A DNA stretch of 64,000 nt from Thermoplasmatales archaeon (GCA_027366585.1 DAHXNF010000010.1:62001-126000), one strand, 5' to 3'; positions 1 to 9,015 are shown, counted from the stretch's first letter. The notes: a model not told the origin generated them from the letters alone. A program made the numbers and translations.

Positions 1-1
1 C

Positions 2-442
2 CAGTGGTACATTTTCAGGGAAACGAGGGCATCGATCACCACAAGCGATGATGGCGTATATGCGCTCATACTTTCGAGGATACTTGAAAGAATTGCAGAT
101 CACACGGTAAACATATGCAAGGTGCTTGGAACAGCAGGCAAGAAGCAAGTTGCCATAGTTGATCTCCTGTCAAAGGCACTTGATTTTTCCCTGGGAATGT
201 ACAGGGAATCAATGGAAGCGTTTTATTCAAAGAACGCGCAGAGGATGAACGAAATCGTTGAGAAGAAGCAGGGAGTTAACGATATGAAGGATCGGATCCT
301 TTCGGATCCAAAGGTAAAGGATCTTTCGACAGCAACTGCTGTTTCGGAAGAGGTTGTAAGGATCGGTTTGTATGCAACCGACATAGCGGAACTGGGCATG
401 GATTACCTTCTTGCAAACGTGCTGGAATTCGCCCTCAAGTAG
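2..442 (+). CDS. PhoU-like phosphate regulator (3' part, runs in from the left edge)
   Basis: The listed ORF starts at GTG 122, but the same frame is open back to base 2, so the gene begins outside the window. The extra upstream part reads QWYIFRETRASITT..LSRILERIADHTVNICK. The ERIADHTVNI stretch is the ERxxDHxxNI helix motif typical of PhoU domains, which bind metal clusters and modulate phosphate uptake or signalling. The rest is helical and charged, as expected for the last helices of a PhoU three-helix bundle. It ends convergently with the next gene, overlapping it by 8 bases. The domain call is good; the specific role (Pst regulation or another PhoU-family job) is inferred. Confidence 0.7.
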   Translation, partial: QWYIFRETRASITTSDDGVYALILSRILERIADHTVNICKVLGTAGKKQVAIVDLLSKALDFSLGMYRESMEAFYSKNAQRMNEIVEKKQGVNDMKDRILSDPKVKDLSTATAVSEEVVRIGLYATDIAELGMDYLLANVLEFALK

Positions 443-1235
443 TGCTCTCATCAACTACGATAGGATTCATCACCGTTCCGGAAATGCTGGCGATCTTTAT
501 TTTTGTATCATGTGGGAAGATCACCTTTATATCGCCGCCGATTAGTTTCTTCAGGAGCAGTTTTTTCCAATGCAGCGTCTCTACCGGGTAGCTGTCGATT
601 GCCGGTATGTGTGTCGGCCTGATGTGGAATGAGCTTGGGAAAATGTCTCCTGGATACAGGTATTTCCTGCCGTTGACACTGAAGAATGCCACCTGGTGTC
701 CGATGGAGTGCCCGCCGGTTCTCGTTACACTTATATCGCCGGAAATCTTTGCGCTTCCGGAAACCAGTCTAGTTCTTTTTCCTGCCAGGGCGAATGCAGG
801 ATAACTAACCTTGCTCAGCTCATTCGGCCTCCTGGCAAACCTGACCTCTGATCCCTGTATGATGGCCTTAGCAGATCGAAAAACGCTACCTGGTGATCGG
901 AATAGACCACCGGAATGATCAAAGTGCAGATGCGAGTAAATGGTCGCAGAAACCTCGTTCATGCGTGTCAACTCCATTATCTGATCACCGAGATCAGAAT
1001 TTAGAGATACTTCAAAAAAGCTCATGGATCTTTCGGTTAGTCCCTGGTTGAGTCCCGAATCGAAGGAAAACAGATTTCCCCCTCTTTTCAACACCGGAAT
1101 ATTGACTGCAAGTCTTATTCTTCCCTTTGCGTTTAGGCTGTAATACCTGCCCCATGAAGATTCGGGGACCATTCCAAAAATCGCCCCCGGGTCGAGTGAG
1201 AAGGAACCTCCGCTGAATATGTGAAGTTCATCCAT
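435..1235 (-). CDS. Metallo-beta-lactamase-fold hydrolase
   Basis: 266 aa. The metal-binding signature HxHxDH is present as SHLHFDHSGG, followed by a later histidine in TGGHSIGHQV and an aspartate in YPGDI, matching the order in MBL-fold hydrolases such as lactonases and glyoxalase II relatives. No signal peptide or membrane segment is visible, so it is probably cytosolic. It starts 4 bases after the end of the acyl-CoA synthetase gene on the same strand, so the two are probably one transcript, and it may act on a thioester or lactone linked to that enzyme. Substrate unknown. Confidence 0.75.
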   Translation of the reverse strand: MDELHIFSGGSFSLDPGAIFGMVPESSWGRYYSLNAKGRIRLAVNIPVLKRGGNLFSFDSGLNQGLTERSMSFFEVSLNSDLGDQIMELTRMNEVSATIYSHLHFDHSGGLFRSPGSVFRSAKAIIQGSEVRFARRPNELSKVSYPAFALAGKRTRLVSGSAKISGDISVTRTGGHSIGHQVAFFSVNGRKYLYPGDIFPSSFHIRPTHIPAIDSYPVETLHWKKLLLKKLIGGDIKVIFPHDTKIKIASISGTVMNPIVVDESTT

Positions 1236-1238
1236 TCT

Positions 1239-3113
1239 TCAATCACTCGTTCCGGTTCCAGAAATTTCTTCAAGTGCTTCCGGGTTTTCAAGATTGTTGA
1301 TGTCCCCCGGAGGCAGGTGCAGGTAGGCAGACCTGACAAGGCGCCGCATTATCTTGCCGCTCCTGGTCCTTGGCAGTGAGCTGACCCATATGACCTTCTT
1401 CGGGCTGAAAGACCTGCCAAGCGATCTCTCTATCTCCTTCATAACTCCATTGACAATGTCTTCGGATTTATCTCCCATGTAAAAGACTACTATGCTTTCG
1501 CCTTTAATATCATCCGGTATCCCAACACATGCCGACTCACGAACGCCCTTCACCCGCATGACGGCATCTTCTACCTCGTTAGGGCCGACACGCTTGCCAG
1601 CAACCTTTATCACGTCATCAGCCCGGCCGAGAATGTAGAAATATCCGTCTCTGGACATGGTCGCCCAGTCTCCGTGGAACCAGACGTTTTCGAACTTTGA
1701 CCAGTAGGCTTCGATGTATTTGTCGTTCTGCTTCCACAATCCACGCGTAAAGGAAGGGGATGGCTTCTTCGCAACCAGGTACGCGACCTTATCATACACT
1801 TCCTGACCGTTCTCGTCGAAAACAGATGCGTTCATTCCCAAGCCCCTATACAGGCATCTCGGGCGCAATGGTATCGCGGGTGTGGAGGCGAGAAAGCATC
1901 CAATTATGTCTGTACCTCCTGAAATATTCGCAATAGGCACCTGTGATCCACCGAGGTCCCGGAAAAGGTACATCCATCCTTCCTCATCCCATGGCTCGCC
2001 AGACGACGCAAATACCCTGATCCCCTCAAATGGCCGTGAGTAGTTACTGTGCTTGAGCATCCTCACATAGGTAGGGGAAAGACCCAGTATTGTGATGCCA
2101 TGTCTTGCAATCATGTCCGGTATCCGGTCCTTGCTCGGATAATCCACTGCTCCGCTGTAAACGAAGATGGATGCTCCGAGAGCATGCGATCCAAGGATAT
2201 ACCATGGACCCATCATCCACCCGAGATCCGTGATCCAGAACACAGTATCCTGGGGAGTTGTATCTAGATAGTATTTCACTTCTTTGACAATGTTTATGAA
2301 GCTTCCACCATGAACGTGCACTGTTCCCTTTGGCTTGCCGGTTGTTCCGGATGTATAAAGCATAATGAACGGATCCTCTGAATCCATTGGCATGGAAGGT
2401 ACGTAGTTTCCTTCTTTCAGCAGGCGTTCGAATGAAAGCATTCTATCGCTTTCTTCTGTTATCCCGGTTGCGATTACGGTCAGGTCGCTGAATCCTGATA
2501 TTGTATGAAGCATATCGATAAGTTTTCCCTTTCTGGAATAATGAGAGGAGACAAAGAGATACTTTATGCCGGCATCATCCACCCTCTTCCCAACAGCTTC
2601 TTCAGCATAGCCTGAGAATACAGGTACTGCAACCGCTCCAATCCTAATAATTGAGTACATTGCCTCGACCGCTTCTTTTGAGAGTGGCATGAATATGCCG
2701 ACCCTGTCACCCTTGGTTATGCCGAGAGAAAGCAGTGAGCCTGAGATTTTTCCAACTGCTGAATCGAGCTCACGAAAGTTGACCTGTCCTGTCTTTCCTG
2801 ATTCGTCCTCCCACTTGATTGCGACGCTTCTAGAGTTCTTCCATCTGCCGACGCAGTTGTATTCAGCACTGATAGATCCGCCAACGAACCAACGCGTAAA
2901 CGGCACTCCGGATGATGTATCCATTACCTTGCTGAATTTTTTCTCGAAATTTATGTTGCAGTCGTCAACGACATACGGCCAGAACTTATCGGGTTCACGA
3001 TCGGCGAAATCGTACAGTTCCTCGATTTTACTGTAGCCAAGCTTTCTAGCAAGCTTGTAAATGTTGGTTGAATGGATAGTTTCCGTTGTTGGCAGGTAGG
3101 CAAAGTCCTCCAT
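1239..3113 (-). CDS. AMP-forming acyl-CoA (acetyl-CoA-like) synthetase
   Basis: 624 aa, close to the usual length of acetyl-CoA synthetases. The adenylate-forming core motif is YTSGTTGKPKGTVHVHGG, the hinge region reads GRADDVIKVAGKRVGPNEVEDAV, and the catalytic lysine lies in PRTRSGKIMRR. The N-terminal ACS domain is also present (FVGGSISAEYNCVGRW). It should convert a carboxylic acid, ATP and CoA to acyl-CoA, AMP and PPi. GWMMGPW replaces the usual acetyl-CoA synthetase sequence in this region, so the substrate may be a short or branched acid instead of acetate. First gene of a two-gene unit with the MBL-fold hydrolase. Confidence 0.85.
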   Translation of the reverse strand: MEDFAYLPTTETIHSTNIYKLARKLGYSKIEELYDFADREPDKFWPYVVDDCNINFEKKFSKVMDTSSGVPFTRWFVGGSISAEYNCVGRWKNSRSVAIKWEDESGKTGQVNFRELDSAVGKISGSLLSLGITKGDRVGIFMPLSKEAVEAMYSIIRIGAVAVPVFSGYAEEAVGKRVDDAGIKYLFVSSHYSRKGKLIDMLHTISGFSDLTVIATGITEESDRMLSFERLLKEGNYVPSMPMDSEDPFIMLYTSGTTGKPKGTVHVHGGSFINIVKEVKYYLDTTPQDTVFWITDLGWMMGPWYILGSHALGASIFVYSGAVDYPSKDRIPDMIARHGITILGLSPTYVRMLKHSNYSRPFEGIRVFASSGEPWDEEGWMYLFRDLGGSQVPIANISGGTDIIGCFLASTPAIPLRPRCLYRGLGMNASVFDENGQEVYDKVAYLVAKKPSPSFTRGLWKQNDKYIEAYWSKFENVWFHGDWATMSRDGYFYILGRADDVIKVAGKRVGPNEVEDAVMRVKGVRESACVGIPDDIKGESIVVFYMGDKSEDIVNGVMKEIERSLGRSFSPKKVIWVSSLPRTRSGKIMRRLVRSAYLHLPPGDINNLENPEALEEISGTGTSD

Positions 3114-3218
3114 GGTTACTGATCTGGGCTGGTTATATGATTTTTTTCAATTGACCGCGGAAATTATCCAATGTGCTTAGGGCGACCCAGAACATTTTAC
3201 TTTGATGAATGAATTTGC

Positions 3219-3371
3219 ATGTTAGAAAAGTATCCAGGCGATGAAGGTTCATGCTTCCTCAATCTTCGCGACGATTGGGTTAATCTTGCGAAAGAAATTA
3301 CTACTCCAATGCCATGTGCACCTGATGACGCAGAAGGTTGTGATTGCCGGAGGTACCGGCTTTATCGGTAA
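3219..3371 (+). CDS. Candidate 50-aa ORF overlapping the epimerase start
   Basis: Not in the ORF track because it is shorter than 60 codons. ATG at 3219, TAA at 3369-3371. The translation (MLEKYPGDEG..FLNLRDDWVNLAKEI..) has a much more protein-like composition than the overlapping N-terminal extension of the 3241 ORF, and it contains three cysteines. It overlaps the first 47 bases of the TIGR01777-family gene. No family recognised and no strong TATA box seen, so it could be a real small gene, a decayed gene end or chance. Confidence 0.25.
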   Translation: MLEKYPGDEGSCFLNLRDDWVNLAKEITTPMPCAPDDAEGCDCRRYRLYR

Positions 3372-4263
3372 GCACCTTGCAAGGTTGCTTCAGATTCACA
3401 ACTATGAGGTTACTGTTCTCACGACTCAGGTTTCCCTGGCAGAGGAGCAGGGAATCACTTTTGTTCATTACGAACCTGGCAAGGACCCGGATCCGGAGAT
3501 AATGTCCGCAATATCAGGATCCTACTCAGTAATAAACCTTGCAGGAGCCAGTGTGGGTAAAAGATGGAGCAGCTCTTATAAGAACGTCCTTTTTGAGAGC
3601 CGGATAAACAGTACTTACACTTTAGTGACGGCGGTAAATACAAGCAAAGAACCACCGCTCTCCGTGATCAACGCGTCTGCAATAGGCTATTATGGCGACC
3701 GCGGTTCTGAGAACCTTACTGAGGAGAGCCAGCCTGGAACAGATTTTCTGAGCAGGTTATGTGTTGACTGGGAAGATGAGGCCAAGAAGCTCAATAATTT
3801 CATAACCAGACTTATAACTCCAAGGTTTGGTGTAGTCCTGGGGGCCAATGGTGGAGCTTTTTCTGAACTGTACGATCTTGCTGTCAAAGAGAGGGGTGCC
3901 AGCTTCGGTAACGCTGAGAACTGGATGTCTTGGATCCATATTGATGACCTCTGCGAGGCGATCCTATTCCTCATGGATAGGACGGAGCATTTTGGAGTTT
4001 TTAACATAGTAGCTCCAAATCCCGTTAGAAAGGATGAACTTCAAAACATTATAGCGGAGGAGCTCAAGAAGCGGGTCAGGTTAAAAGCTCCCCGGTTCAT
4101 GATTCGACTTATAGGTGGCGAAGGTGCAGTCAATGCCCTTTATTCGAGCCAGTATGTACTCCCTCAAAGACTGCAGGATGCGGGCTTTTCTTTCAAGCAC
4201 GAAGATATTCGGAGTACGGTGAAGGAACTCGTTGAGGAAATTTCAAGGCAAAATGTCCATTAA
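3325..4263 (+). CDS. TIGR01777-family NAD-dependent epimerase-like protein
   Basis: 312 aa from the chosen ATG. The ORF track starts at 3241, but the first 28 codons are not protein-like, and MTQKVVIAGGTGFIGKHLARLL begins exactly at the Rossmann fold, so ATG 3325 is preferred. GGTGFIG is the NAD(P)-binding glycine motif, and INASAIGYYGDRGSENLTEES is characteristic of the TIGR01777/YfcH group of short-chain-dehydrogenase-like proteins (SAIGYYG replaces the usual catalytic YxxxK region). A C-terminal DUF1731-like part is present (LPQRLQDAGFSFKHEDI). Members have no settled physiological reaction. Its 3' end overlaps the DUF427 remnant on the other strand. Confidence 0.8.
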   Translation: MTQKVVIAGGTGFIGKHLARLLQIHNYEVTVLTTQVSLAEEQGITFVHYEPGKDPDPEIMSAISGSYSVINLAGASVGKRWSSSYKNVLFESRINSTYTLVTAVNTSKEPPLSVINASAIGYYGDRGSENLTEESQPGTDFLSRLCVDWEDEAKKLNNFITRLITPRFGVVLGANGGAFSELYDLAVKERGASFGNAENWMSWIHIDDLCEAILFLMDRTEHFGVFNIVAPNPVRKDELQNIIAEELKKRVRLKAPRFMIRLIGGEGAVNALYSSQYVLPQRLQDAGFSFKHEDIRSTVKELVEEISRQNVH

Positions 4264-4520
4264 CGATAGGAATCCAATGCCTCGGCATCGATACCAGTTC
4301 ATCTTTCATGACTGATAGGACGTTCCAAGCTTCGGTAACCTCGGCTAGTTCACTGTAGAAGGCAACAAAGTCTCTAATCTTTTCAAATTCTGGTTTCGGG
4401 TTCCTGTATCTCCAAACTGCATCCTTATAAAATCCATCTTCCGTTTTAATATTATAGTAAGAAGCAGTTCCATTATAGGGCATACGGTCGTGGTAGACGA
4501 ATCAGTGAGCGCAATTTTCC
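4193..4520 (-). pseudogene. DUF427-family gene, apparently frameshifted
   Basis: The 96-aa ORF (4193-4483) contains the DUF427 core: GTASYYNIKTEDGFYKDAVWRYRNPKP followed by IRDFVAFY. The family normally has a preceding THCPYKGTASYW segment. In another frame just upstream the sequence reads KIALTDSSTTVCP, which continues naturally into YNGTASYYN if one base is restored near 4477. Farther upstream the frame meets a stop and no start is obvious. After VAFYSELAEV the sequence also departs from the family. The simplest reading is a decaying gene with at least one frameshift; an assembly error is possible. Function of the family is unknown. Confidence 0.5.
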
Positions 4521-4788
4521 TAGTACTCCCATTTTACTTATAGTCCTTAAGACCTTTCAGTCGCACTTTGGTATTTCATGGAAATAAATAAATGGAGGGT
4601 TCTTCATTGCAAGAGATGCCTAAGTTCAGGAGAAGGATTGTGCTGAAATTTCCCTGGCGGCGGAATCATAAAACAAGGATCTGGATTCGCTCCAGTCACC
4701 AGCGTTCAGATTATATGAGGACGATACGTGAAAGTCGATCATACCACTTGAGAATATTAATATATGATATTTCATATTGGAGAAATGC

Positions 4789-5298
4789 ATGCAGGCATCT
4801 GAACAGAAAGCACCAGACATACTGTACACATTGATAAAAATTGGAGCGATCCTGATAATAATTGATGCAGCTTTGAGACTGGTAATAGTGGGAATAGTTG
4901 GTTCCCTGGCAAACTCTGCTGTATTTTCGACTGGACTGTTCTTTTCAATCTCAGGTACTCTAGCAGGTATTTTGATACTGCTTTCGCTGCTTTTCATAGC
5001 AGGCATAGTTTTTGGGGCTCTTATCATAGTCCAGACAGACCGGATGAAGAGGAACCCTGAAGAAGGCACACATTCAGTATATATTCTTGTCATGGCAGTA
5101 ATTGCATTCCTGGCTGGAGGCGGTTTTGAGGTCGGTTCTGTTATTATCATTGGATGCGTGGTGATTATTTTGATTTTGGGAGCTTCGTTTTCCATGAATC
5201 TCTCCTCCATGGTGGGCAAGAGGATCTGTCCTAACTGCGGACTTGTTTCAAATGGAAACGCTAATTTCTGCCCTTCCTGCGGCAAAAAGTTTCAGTGA
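4789..5298 (+). CDS. Four-helix membrane protein with C-terminal zinc ribbon
   Basis: 169 aa from ATG 4789; a GGAG ribosome site sits about 6 bases before it, which is better support than the TTG at 4777 in the ORF track. Four hydrophobic segments span roughly residues 13-38, 47-80, 95-115 and 117-135. The last 25 residues carry CPNCGLVSNGNANFCPSCGKK, a classic CxxC..CxxC zinc ribbon facing the cytosol. An A/T-rich TATA-like stretch (about 4753-4766) lies upstream. The architecture is common in archaea for small uncharacterised membrane proteins; no function can be assigned. Confidence 0.7.
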   Translation: MQASEQKAPDILYTLIKIGAILIIIDAALRLVIVGIVGSLANSAVFSTGLFFSISGTLAGILILLSLLFIAGIVFGALIIVQTDRMKRNPEEGTHSVYILVMAVIAFLAGGGFEVGSVIIIGCVVIILILGASFSMNLSSMVGKRICPNCGLVSNGNANFCPSCGKKFQ

Positions 5299-5374
5299 TT
5301 CTTAGCAAGACCTTTTTAAAACTGGCTTAATTTGTAAGAAACTTGAGCAAACATTTTTTATCGTTTCTATCAAT

Positions 5375-6076
5375 ATGGTTTTCGTGTTTAGCATCGCAGT
5401 CTTTCTTGCGGCAATGGGCATAACTCTTCTCGAAATGTCTGAAGCAACTGCAGTTGGCATAGCTCTCTTTGCAGAATCAAAAAAGACCGCTGTTTTTCTG
5501 GCTGTCATCCTTGGAGTCCTGGTTATTTTCATTCCGACTGCCTTTATTGGCAAGTATATCACGCTCCTACCAATTTTTTATGTCAGGCTAATCTCGGCGT
5601 TTCTGCTGCTTTACTTCGGCTTGAGGCTTATCAGGAGCTCCAGAAGATCTGTGAAGTTTTCACTTGGGATAAAGGCTCCCCATAAGGAAGAGGACGAGGG
5701 CCATGGAGACCTTATGTACACCGGGTTCTCGGTTGGAGCTGTAGAGGCATTCGAGGCAGCGATCGTCCTTGTTGCGCTGTATCCCAACGGATACCTGGAG
5801 ACCGTCACAGGACTCATAGTCGGCTCGATCTTTGTCCTGATAGCTGGTTTCGTACTGCACAGCCAGATTAGGAAGGTAAAGCAGGCAAACATGAAGATAG
5901 CGGTATCTGCTCTCCTCCTGACCTTTTCCGCCTTCTGGTTCACTGAGGCATTTGTTACGATAAATGACCTGTACCTCGTCCCGCTATTCATAGTGTTCTT
6001 CGCCGTTGTGTATGTAATAGCCCACTGGAACCTCACGATCGGAAATAAAGTCTTGAAGAGATCGGACCCAAAGTAG
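5375..6076 (+). CDS. Integral membrane protein with duplicated glutamate motifs (transporter-like)
   Basis: 233 aa with about seven hydrophobic segments. Two similar stretches, GITLLEMSEATAVGIAL (about residues 14-30) and GAVEAFEAAIVLVAL (about 119-133), place acidic residues in the first helix of each half, suggesting an internally duplicated ion transporter. The pattern recalls the REGxE motifs of FTR1 iron permeases and the acidic repeats of GDT1-type cation transporters, but neither signature is exact. A histidine/acid-rich loop (HKEEDEGHGD) joins the halves and could bind metal. Family assignment is uncertain. Confidence 0.55.
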   Translation: MVFVFSIAVFLAAMGITLLEMSEATAVGIALFAESKKTAVFLAVILGVLVIFIPTAFIGKYITLLPIFYVRLISAFLLLYFGLRLIRSSRRSVKFSLGIKAPHKEEDEGHGDLMYTGFSVGAVEAFEAAIVLVALYPNGYLETVTGLIVGSIFVLIAGFVLHSQIRKVKQANMKIAVSALLLTFSAFWFTEAFVTINDLYLVPLFIVFFAVVYVIAHWNLTIGNKVLKRSDPK

Positions 6077-6119
6077 AACTGGCTCGATACATTAATATCC
6101 GTTTCCATGTTGAAGATGC

Positions 6120-6668
6120 ATGAAGAATGAGCATGCCGCTGGCGTCCTGATATTCGCAGGCACTTTTGTATTTTCAATTTCTATGATGATAGCTGAGGCA
6201 TTTTATAGCGGATATTCGATCTCCTCAAACGTAATCAGTGACCTTGGCGTTGGAAAGACGGCGGATATCTTCAACGGCACAATCATCTTTCTCGGAATAA
6301 CGCTGATTCTCGGCGGGATTTTTCTCCTGCTTCCGGGCAGGAGGAAGATTTTTCCATATCTTCTTATAATAGCCGGCATTGGTGCAATGATTGTGGGTCT
6401 ATTCCCGGAGACGACCGGAGCTCCCCACACCATTGGTGCATTCCTCGTTTTCCTCTTTGCTGGAATTGCCGCCCTCTTCGGAATCAAGAGATTCAAGTCA
6501 GCATTCAGGTTCATATCACCCATTGTGGGAATAGTCGTCCTCGTTTCAATAGTGCTGTATGCAACGAGCAATTACCTGGGGATCGGCGTAGGCGGCATGG
6601 AGAGGATGATCGTCTACCCAGCCCTTCTGTGGGCTATCGGACTCTCCGTGTACCTTATGTCAGAGTGA
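6120..6668 (+). CDS. DUF998-family membrane protein
   Basis: 182 aa with six hydrophobic segments. The stretch SSNVISDLGVGKTADIFNGTI matches the ISDLG..........FN signature of DUF998, a family of six-helix membrane proteins of unknown function. It begins 43 bases after the previous transporter-like gene and may share its transcript. No catalytic residues can be proposed. Confidence 0.65.
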   Translation: MKNEHAAGVLIFAGTFVFSISMMIAEAFYSGYSISSNVISDLGVGKTADIFNGTIIFLGITLILGGIFLLLPGRRKIFPYLLIIAGIGAMIVGLFPETTGAPHTIGAFLVFLFAGIAALFGIKRFKSAFRFISPIVGIVVLVSIVLYATSNYLGIGVGGMERMIVYPALLWAIGLSVYLMSE

Positions 6669-6690
6669 TGAATTGCCTGAAATGTGGAGT

Positions 6691-8790
6691 TTACGCTACT
6701 GCTTTTGGTTCGGTTGAGCGGCCGGGTATACCTCCGGCCTGAAGATATTTTATCGCGGAGCGGGAAATACGTCTCCTCAGGCGTAATGAATTGAGCACCA
6801 CAGAAGATGAGCTCAATCCCATGGCGAGTGCTGCAAGTATCGGAAGTAGGGAGAAAATAGACAAGCCGAAGAGCGGCACCAGGATGCCACCGGCAACAGG
6901 TATCAGGGCCGAATTGTAGCCAATGGCCCACCAGATGTTTTGCCTTATCTTTGCAATTGTAGCCCCGCCAAGCACTATGGAGAATGGCACTCCTGAAAGA
7001 TCGTCGTTGAGTAGTATGATGTCACCGCTTTCCCTCGCAACATCCAGCCCGGATCCCATCGCAATGCCAACATCTGCAGTCTCAAGTGCAATGCTGTCAT
7101 TTATGCCGTCTCCAACGAAAGCAACGTATAATCCCTGTGCCTGATAGCTCTTCACGATCTCTGCCTTGTCCTGTGGGATAACTTCAGCATGAATGTCATC
7201 TATTCCGAGAATCGAACCGATCCTGCCTGCTTCTCCTCTTGAGTCACCGGTAATCATTGCACTCTTGATCTGCATGCTCTTCAGCGATTTGATTGCTTCA
7301 GCCGCAGTGTCCCTCGTTTTGTATGAAAGGGAGATGCTGCCTGCATTGACATTGTTTATAGTCACGGATACCATGGATGACCCATGTCCTTCTGCCCTTG
7401 AAACCTGAACCGTCTTTCCATTAAAGTTGCCGGAAATACCTGCCCCAGGCGTTTCAATGATGTCTGAACCCTGGCCAATTTTGAGTCCACGTCCGACTGC
7501 CTCCTTGACAATCGACCTTGCTATAGGGTGATTGGAATTACTCTCAATCGAGGCTGCATATGTCAAGATCTCATCTGTGCTGTACATACCTGCAGAGCTT
7601 ACGGTCTCGATTACCGGATCCGGGAAGGTCAGTGTTCCGGTCTTGTCAAACAGTACTATTGATGTCTTGGATAACCGCTCCAGTGAGTTGCTGTTCTTCA
7701 GAAGGACGCCTTTCTCAGATGATGCACTCGATGCAATGAGGAGTGTGATTGGCGCAGCAAGTCCTATTGCGCATGGGCATGCAATGACAACAACCGAAAC
7801 GAAAGCAAGGATTGCATATTCAAAAGCAGGCTGGTGGCTGTATATGGAAAGGTAAGAAAACCAGAATGCTCCTGCTGCAAGTGCTGCAACTATCACGATG
7901 GGAATGAATGCAGAGGAAAAGACGTCTGCGATGCGCTGCATCTTCACTCTTCCCTGTGCTGCTAACTGAATTAGTTGATAAACCTGGTTAATGGTGCTTT
8001 CGCTGCCAACCCGTTCAACCTGTATCTTCAGGATGCCGTTCAGATTGGTTGTACCTGAATCCACATGATCTCCAGCTCCTTTCAGGACCGGCATTTGCTC
8101 TCCTGTTATCAGGGACTGGTCAATTTCGCTTCTTCCTTCAAGAACGCGACCATCAACAGGTATTATGTCACCAGGTTTGCACATTATCCTGTTACCTGGG
8201 GAAATATCATTCAGGCTTGTTTCTATTATCTCCCCGTTATCCGAAATAAGGTTTGCCTTTTCCGGCATCAGCTTCTTCAGCTTGGAAGCAGCCGAATTTG
8301 CCCTTGCTTTTGTAACGCTCTCAATGTATCCTCCAGTAAGTATCAGAGTAACGATGAAAACCGAAGCGTCGAAGTAAACACTGGCCCCAGGAATACCATG
8401 TGGGTCCAGGGTTACAAACAGGGAAAAGAAGAATGCTGTCGCCGCACCGAGAGCAACGAGAAGATCCATGTTACCAGTATGCATCCGGATCGTCTGGTAC
8501 GCTCCCTGAAAAAATGATGAACCAGAATAGAAAAGCACGGGAACCGACAGAACTAGTTGGACGTATTCCCTATAGGGAATATAGGGAAAAGCATACTGCA
8601 GGAGGATAACCGGTATGGAAAGGATCCAGGCAACTGCCAGCTTCACTTTCAGCTTTCCCGCTTCCTGCGTGGGTGCAGAAAACTTGTCCATGCATCCTTT
8701 AGAGCAAAAATAGAATACGTGATTGTCCCGCTCCAGGTGCAGGCTGGAAGACTCTGGAACATACATCCCGCAAACTGGATCTGTTGGCAT
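6691..8790 (-). CDS. copA: Copper-translocating P-type ATPase (CopA type) with N-terminal YHS domain
   Basis: About 699 aa. Starts are possible at GTG 8799 (track) or ATG 8790; the ATG gives the normal YHS opening MPTDPVCGMYV and is used here. Domains in order: YHS metal-binding domain (DPVCGM..YFCSKGC), membrane helices, actuator domain (SLITGEQMP), the CPC metal site in helix 6 (VIACPCAIGLAAP), phosphorylation motif DKTGTLTFP, and hinge GDGINDSIAL. The last helices contain GYNSALIP and MGLSSSSVV, the YN and MxxSS determinants of the Cu(I) PIB-1 class. Its role is Cu(I) export across the membrane. It directly follows the small YHS gene and is divergent from a TRASH-domain regulator. Confidence 0.9.
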   Translation of the reverse strand: MPTDPVCGMYVPESSSLHLERDNHVFYFCSKGCMDKFSAPTQEAGKLKVKLAVAWILSIPVILLQYAFPYIPYREYVQLVLSVPVLFYSGSSFFQGAYQTIRMHTGNMDLLVALGAATAFFFSLFVTLDPHGIPGASVYFDASVFIVTLILTGGYIESVTKARANSAASKLKKLMPEKANLISDNGEIIETSLNDISPGNRIMCKPGDIIPVDGRVLEGRSEIDQSLITGEQMPVLKGAGDHVDSGTTNLNGILKIQVERVGSESTINQVYQLIQLAAQGRVKMQRIADVFSSAFIPIVIVAALAAGAFWFSYLSIYSHQPAFEYAILAFVSVVVIACPCAIGLAAPITLLIASSASSEKGVLLKNSNSLERLSKTSIVLFDKTGTLTFPDPVIETVSSAGMYSTDEILTYAASIESNSNHPIARSIVKEAVGRGLKIGQGSDIIETPGAGISGNFNGKTVQVSRAEGHGSSMVSVTINNVNAGSISLSYKTRDTAAEAIKSLKSMQIKSAMITGDSRGEAGRIGSILGIDDIHAEVIPQDKAEIVKSYQAQGLYVAFVGDGINDSIALETADVGIAMGSGLDVARESGDIILLNDDLSGVPFSIVLGGATIAKIRQNIWWAIGYNSALIPVAGGILVPLFGLSIFSLLPILAALAMGLSSSSVVLNSLRLRRRISRSAIKYLQAGGIPGRSTEPKAVA

Positions 8791-8799
8791 AAAGTTCAC

Positions 8800-8940
8800 T
8801 TATCTGGAATTCTTCAGCGGATTCTTGTCGAAAGTCTCCTTGCAAGAAGAACTGCAGAAGTAAAAGGTCTTTCCCTGGAACTGGCTCTTGTAAGGCGTGT
8901 CTTCCTTAACTTTCATACCACATATCTTGTCAATAGGCAT
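8800..8940 (-). CDS. Small YHS-domain metal-binding protein (CopZ-like)
   Basis: 46 aa, too short for the ORF track. ATG at 8938-8940, TAA at 8800-8802, ending directly against the copA start region. The translation contains DKICGMKVKEDTPYKSQFQG and FYFCSSSCKETF, i.e. the CGM...FCSxxC pattern of YHS/TRASH metal-binding domains. It is probably a cytosolic copper carrier or sensor co-transcribed with copA, equivalent to the small metallochaperone in archaeal cop clusters. TATA-like ATTAATAA (8961-8968) sits about 27 bases before the start, so translation is probably leaderless. Confidence 0.75.
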   Translation of the reverse strand: MPIDKICGMKVKEDTPYKSQFQGKTFYFCSSSCKETFDKNPLKNSR

Positions 8941-9015
8941 AGGTTAACAATGCAAGCGCCATTAATAAGAGTTGGTTAAACAAAATGTATATTAAAGGCA
9001 GAAAAATGTATCACT
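8941..9015. promoter_or_regulatory. Divergent promoter of the copper module
   Basis: 75 bases separate the divergent YHS/copA unit and the TRASH regulator. TGTATATTAAA (8986-8996) lies about 25 bases before the regulator ATG, and the complement of ATTAATAA (8961-8968) serves the other side. Two copies of GGTTAA (8943 and 8974) flank the leftward TATA box and are a plausible operator for the regulator; this last point is inference. Confidence 0.45.

Noticed and set aside
4592-4834. 80-aa ORF on the plus strand
   Set aside because: Arg/His-rich and without motif; it overlaps the promoter and start of the zinc-ribbon membrane protein gene.
4626-5285. 219-aa ORF on the minus strand
   Set aside because: It is the antisense shadow of the zinc-ribbon membrane protein gene; its composition is unnatural.
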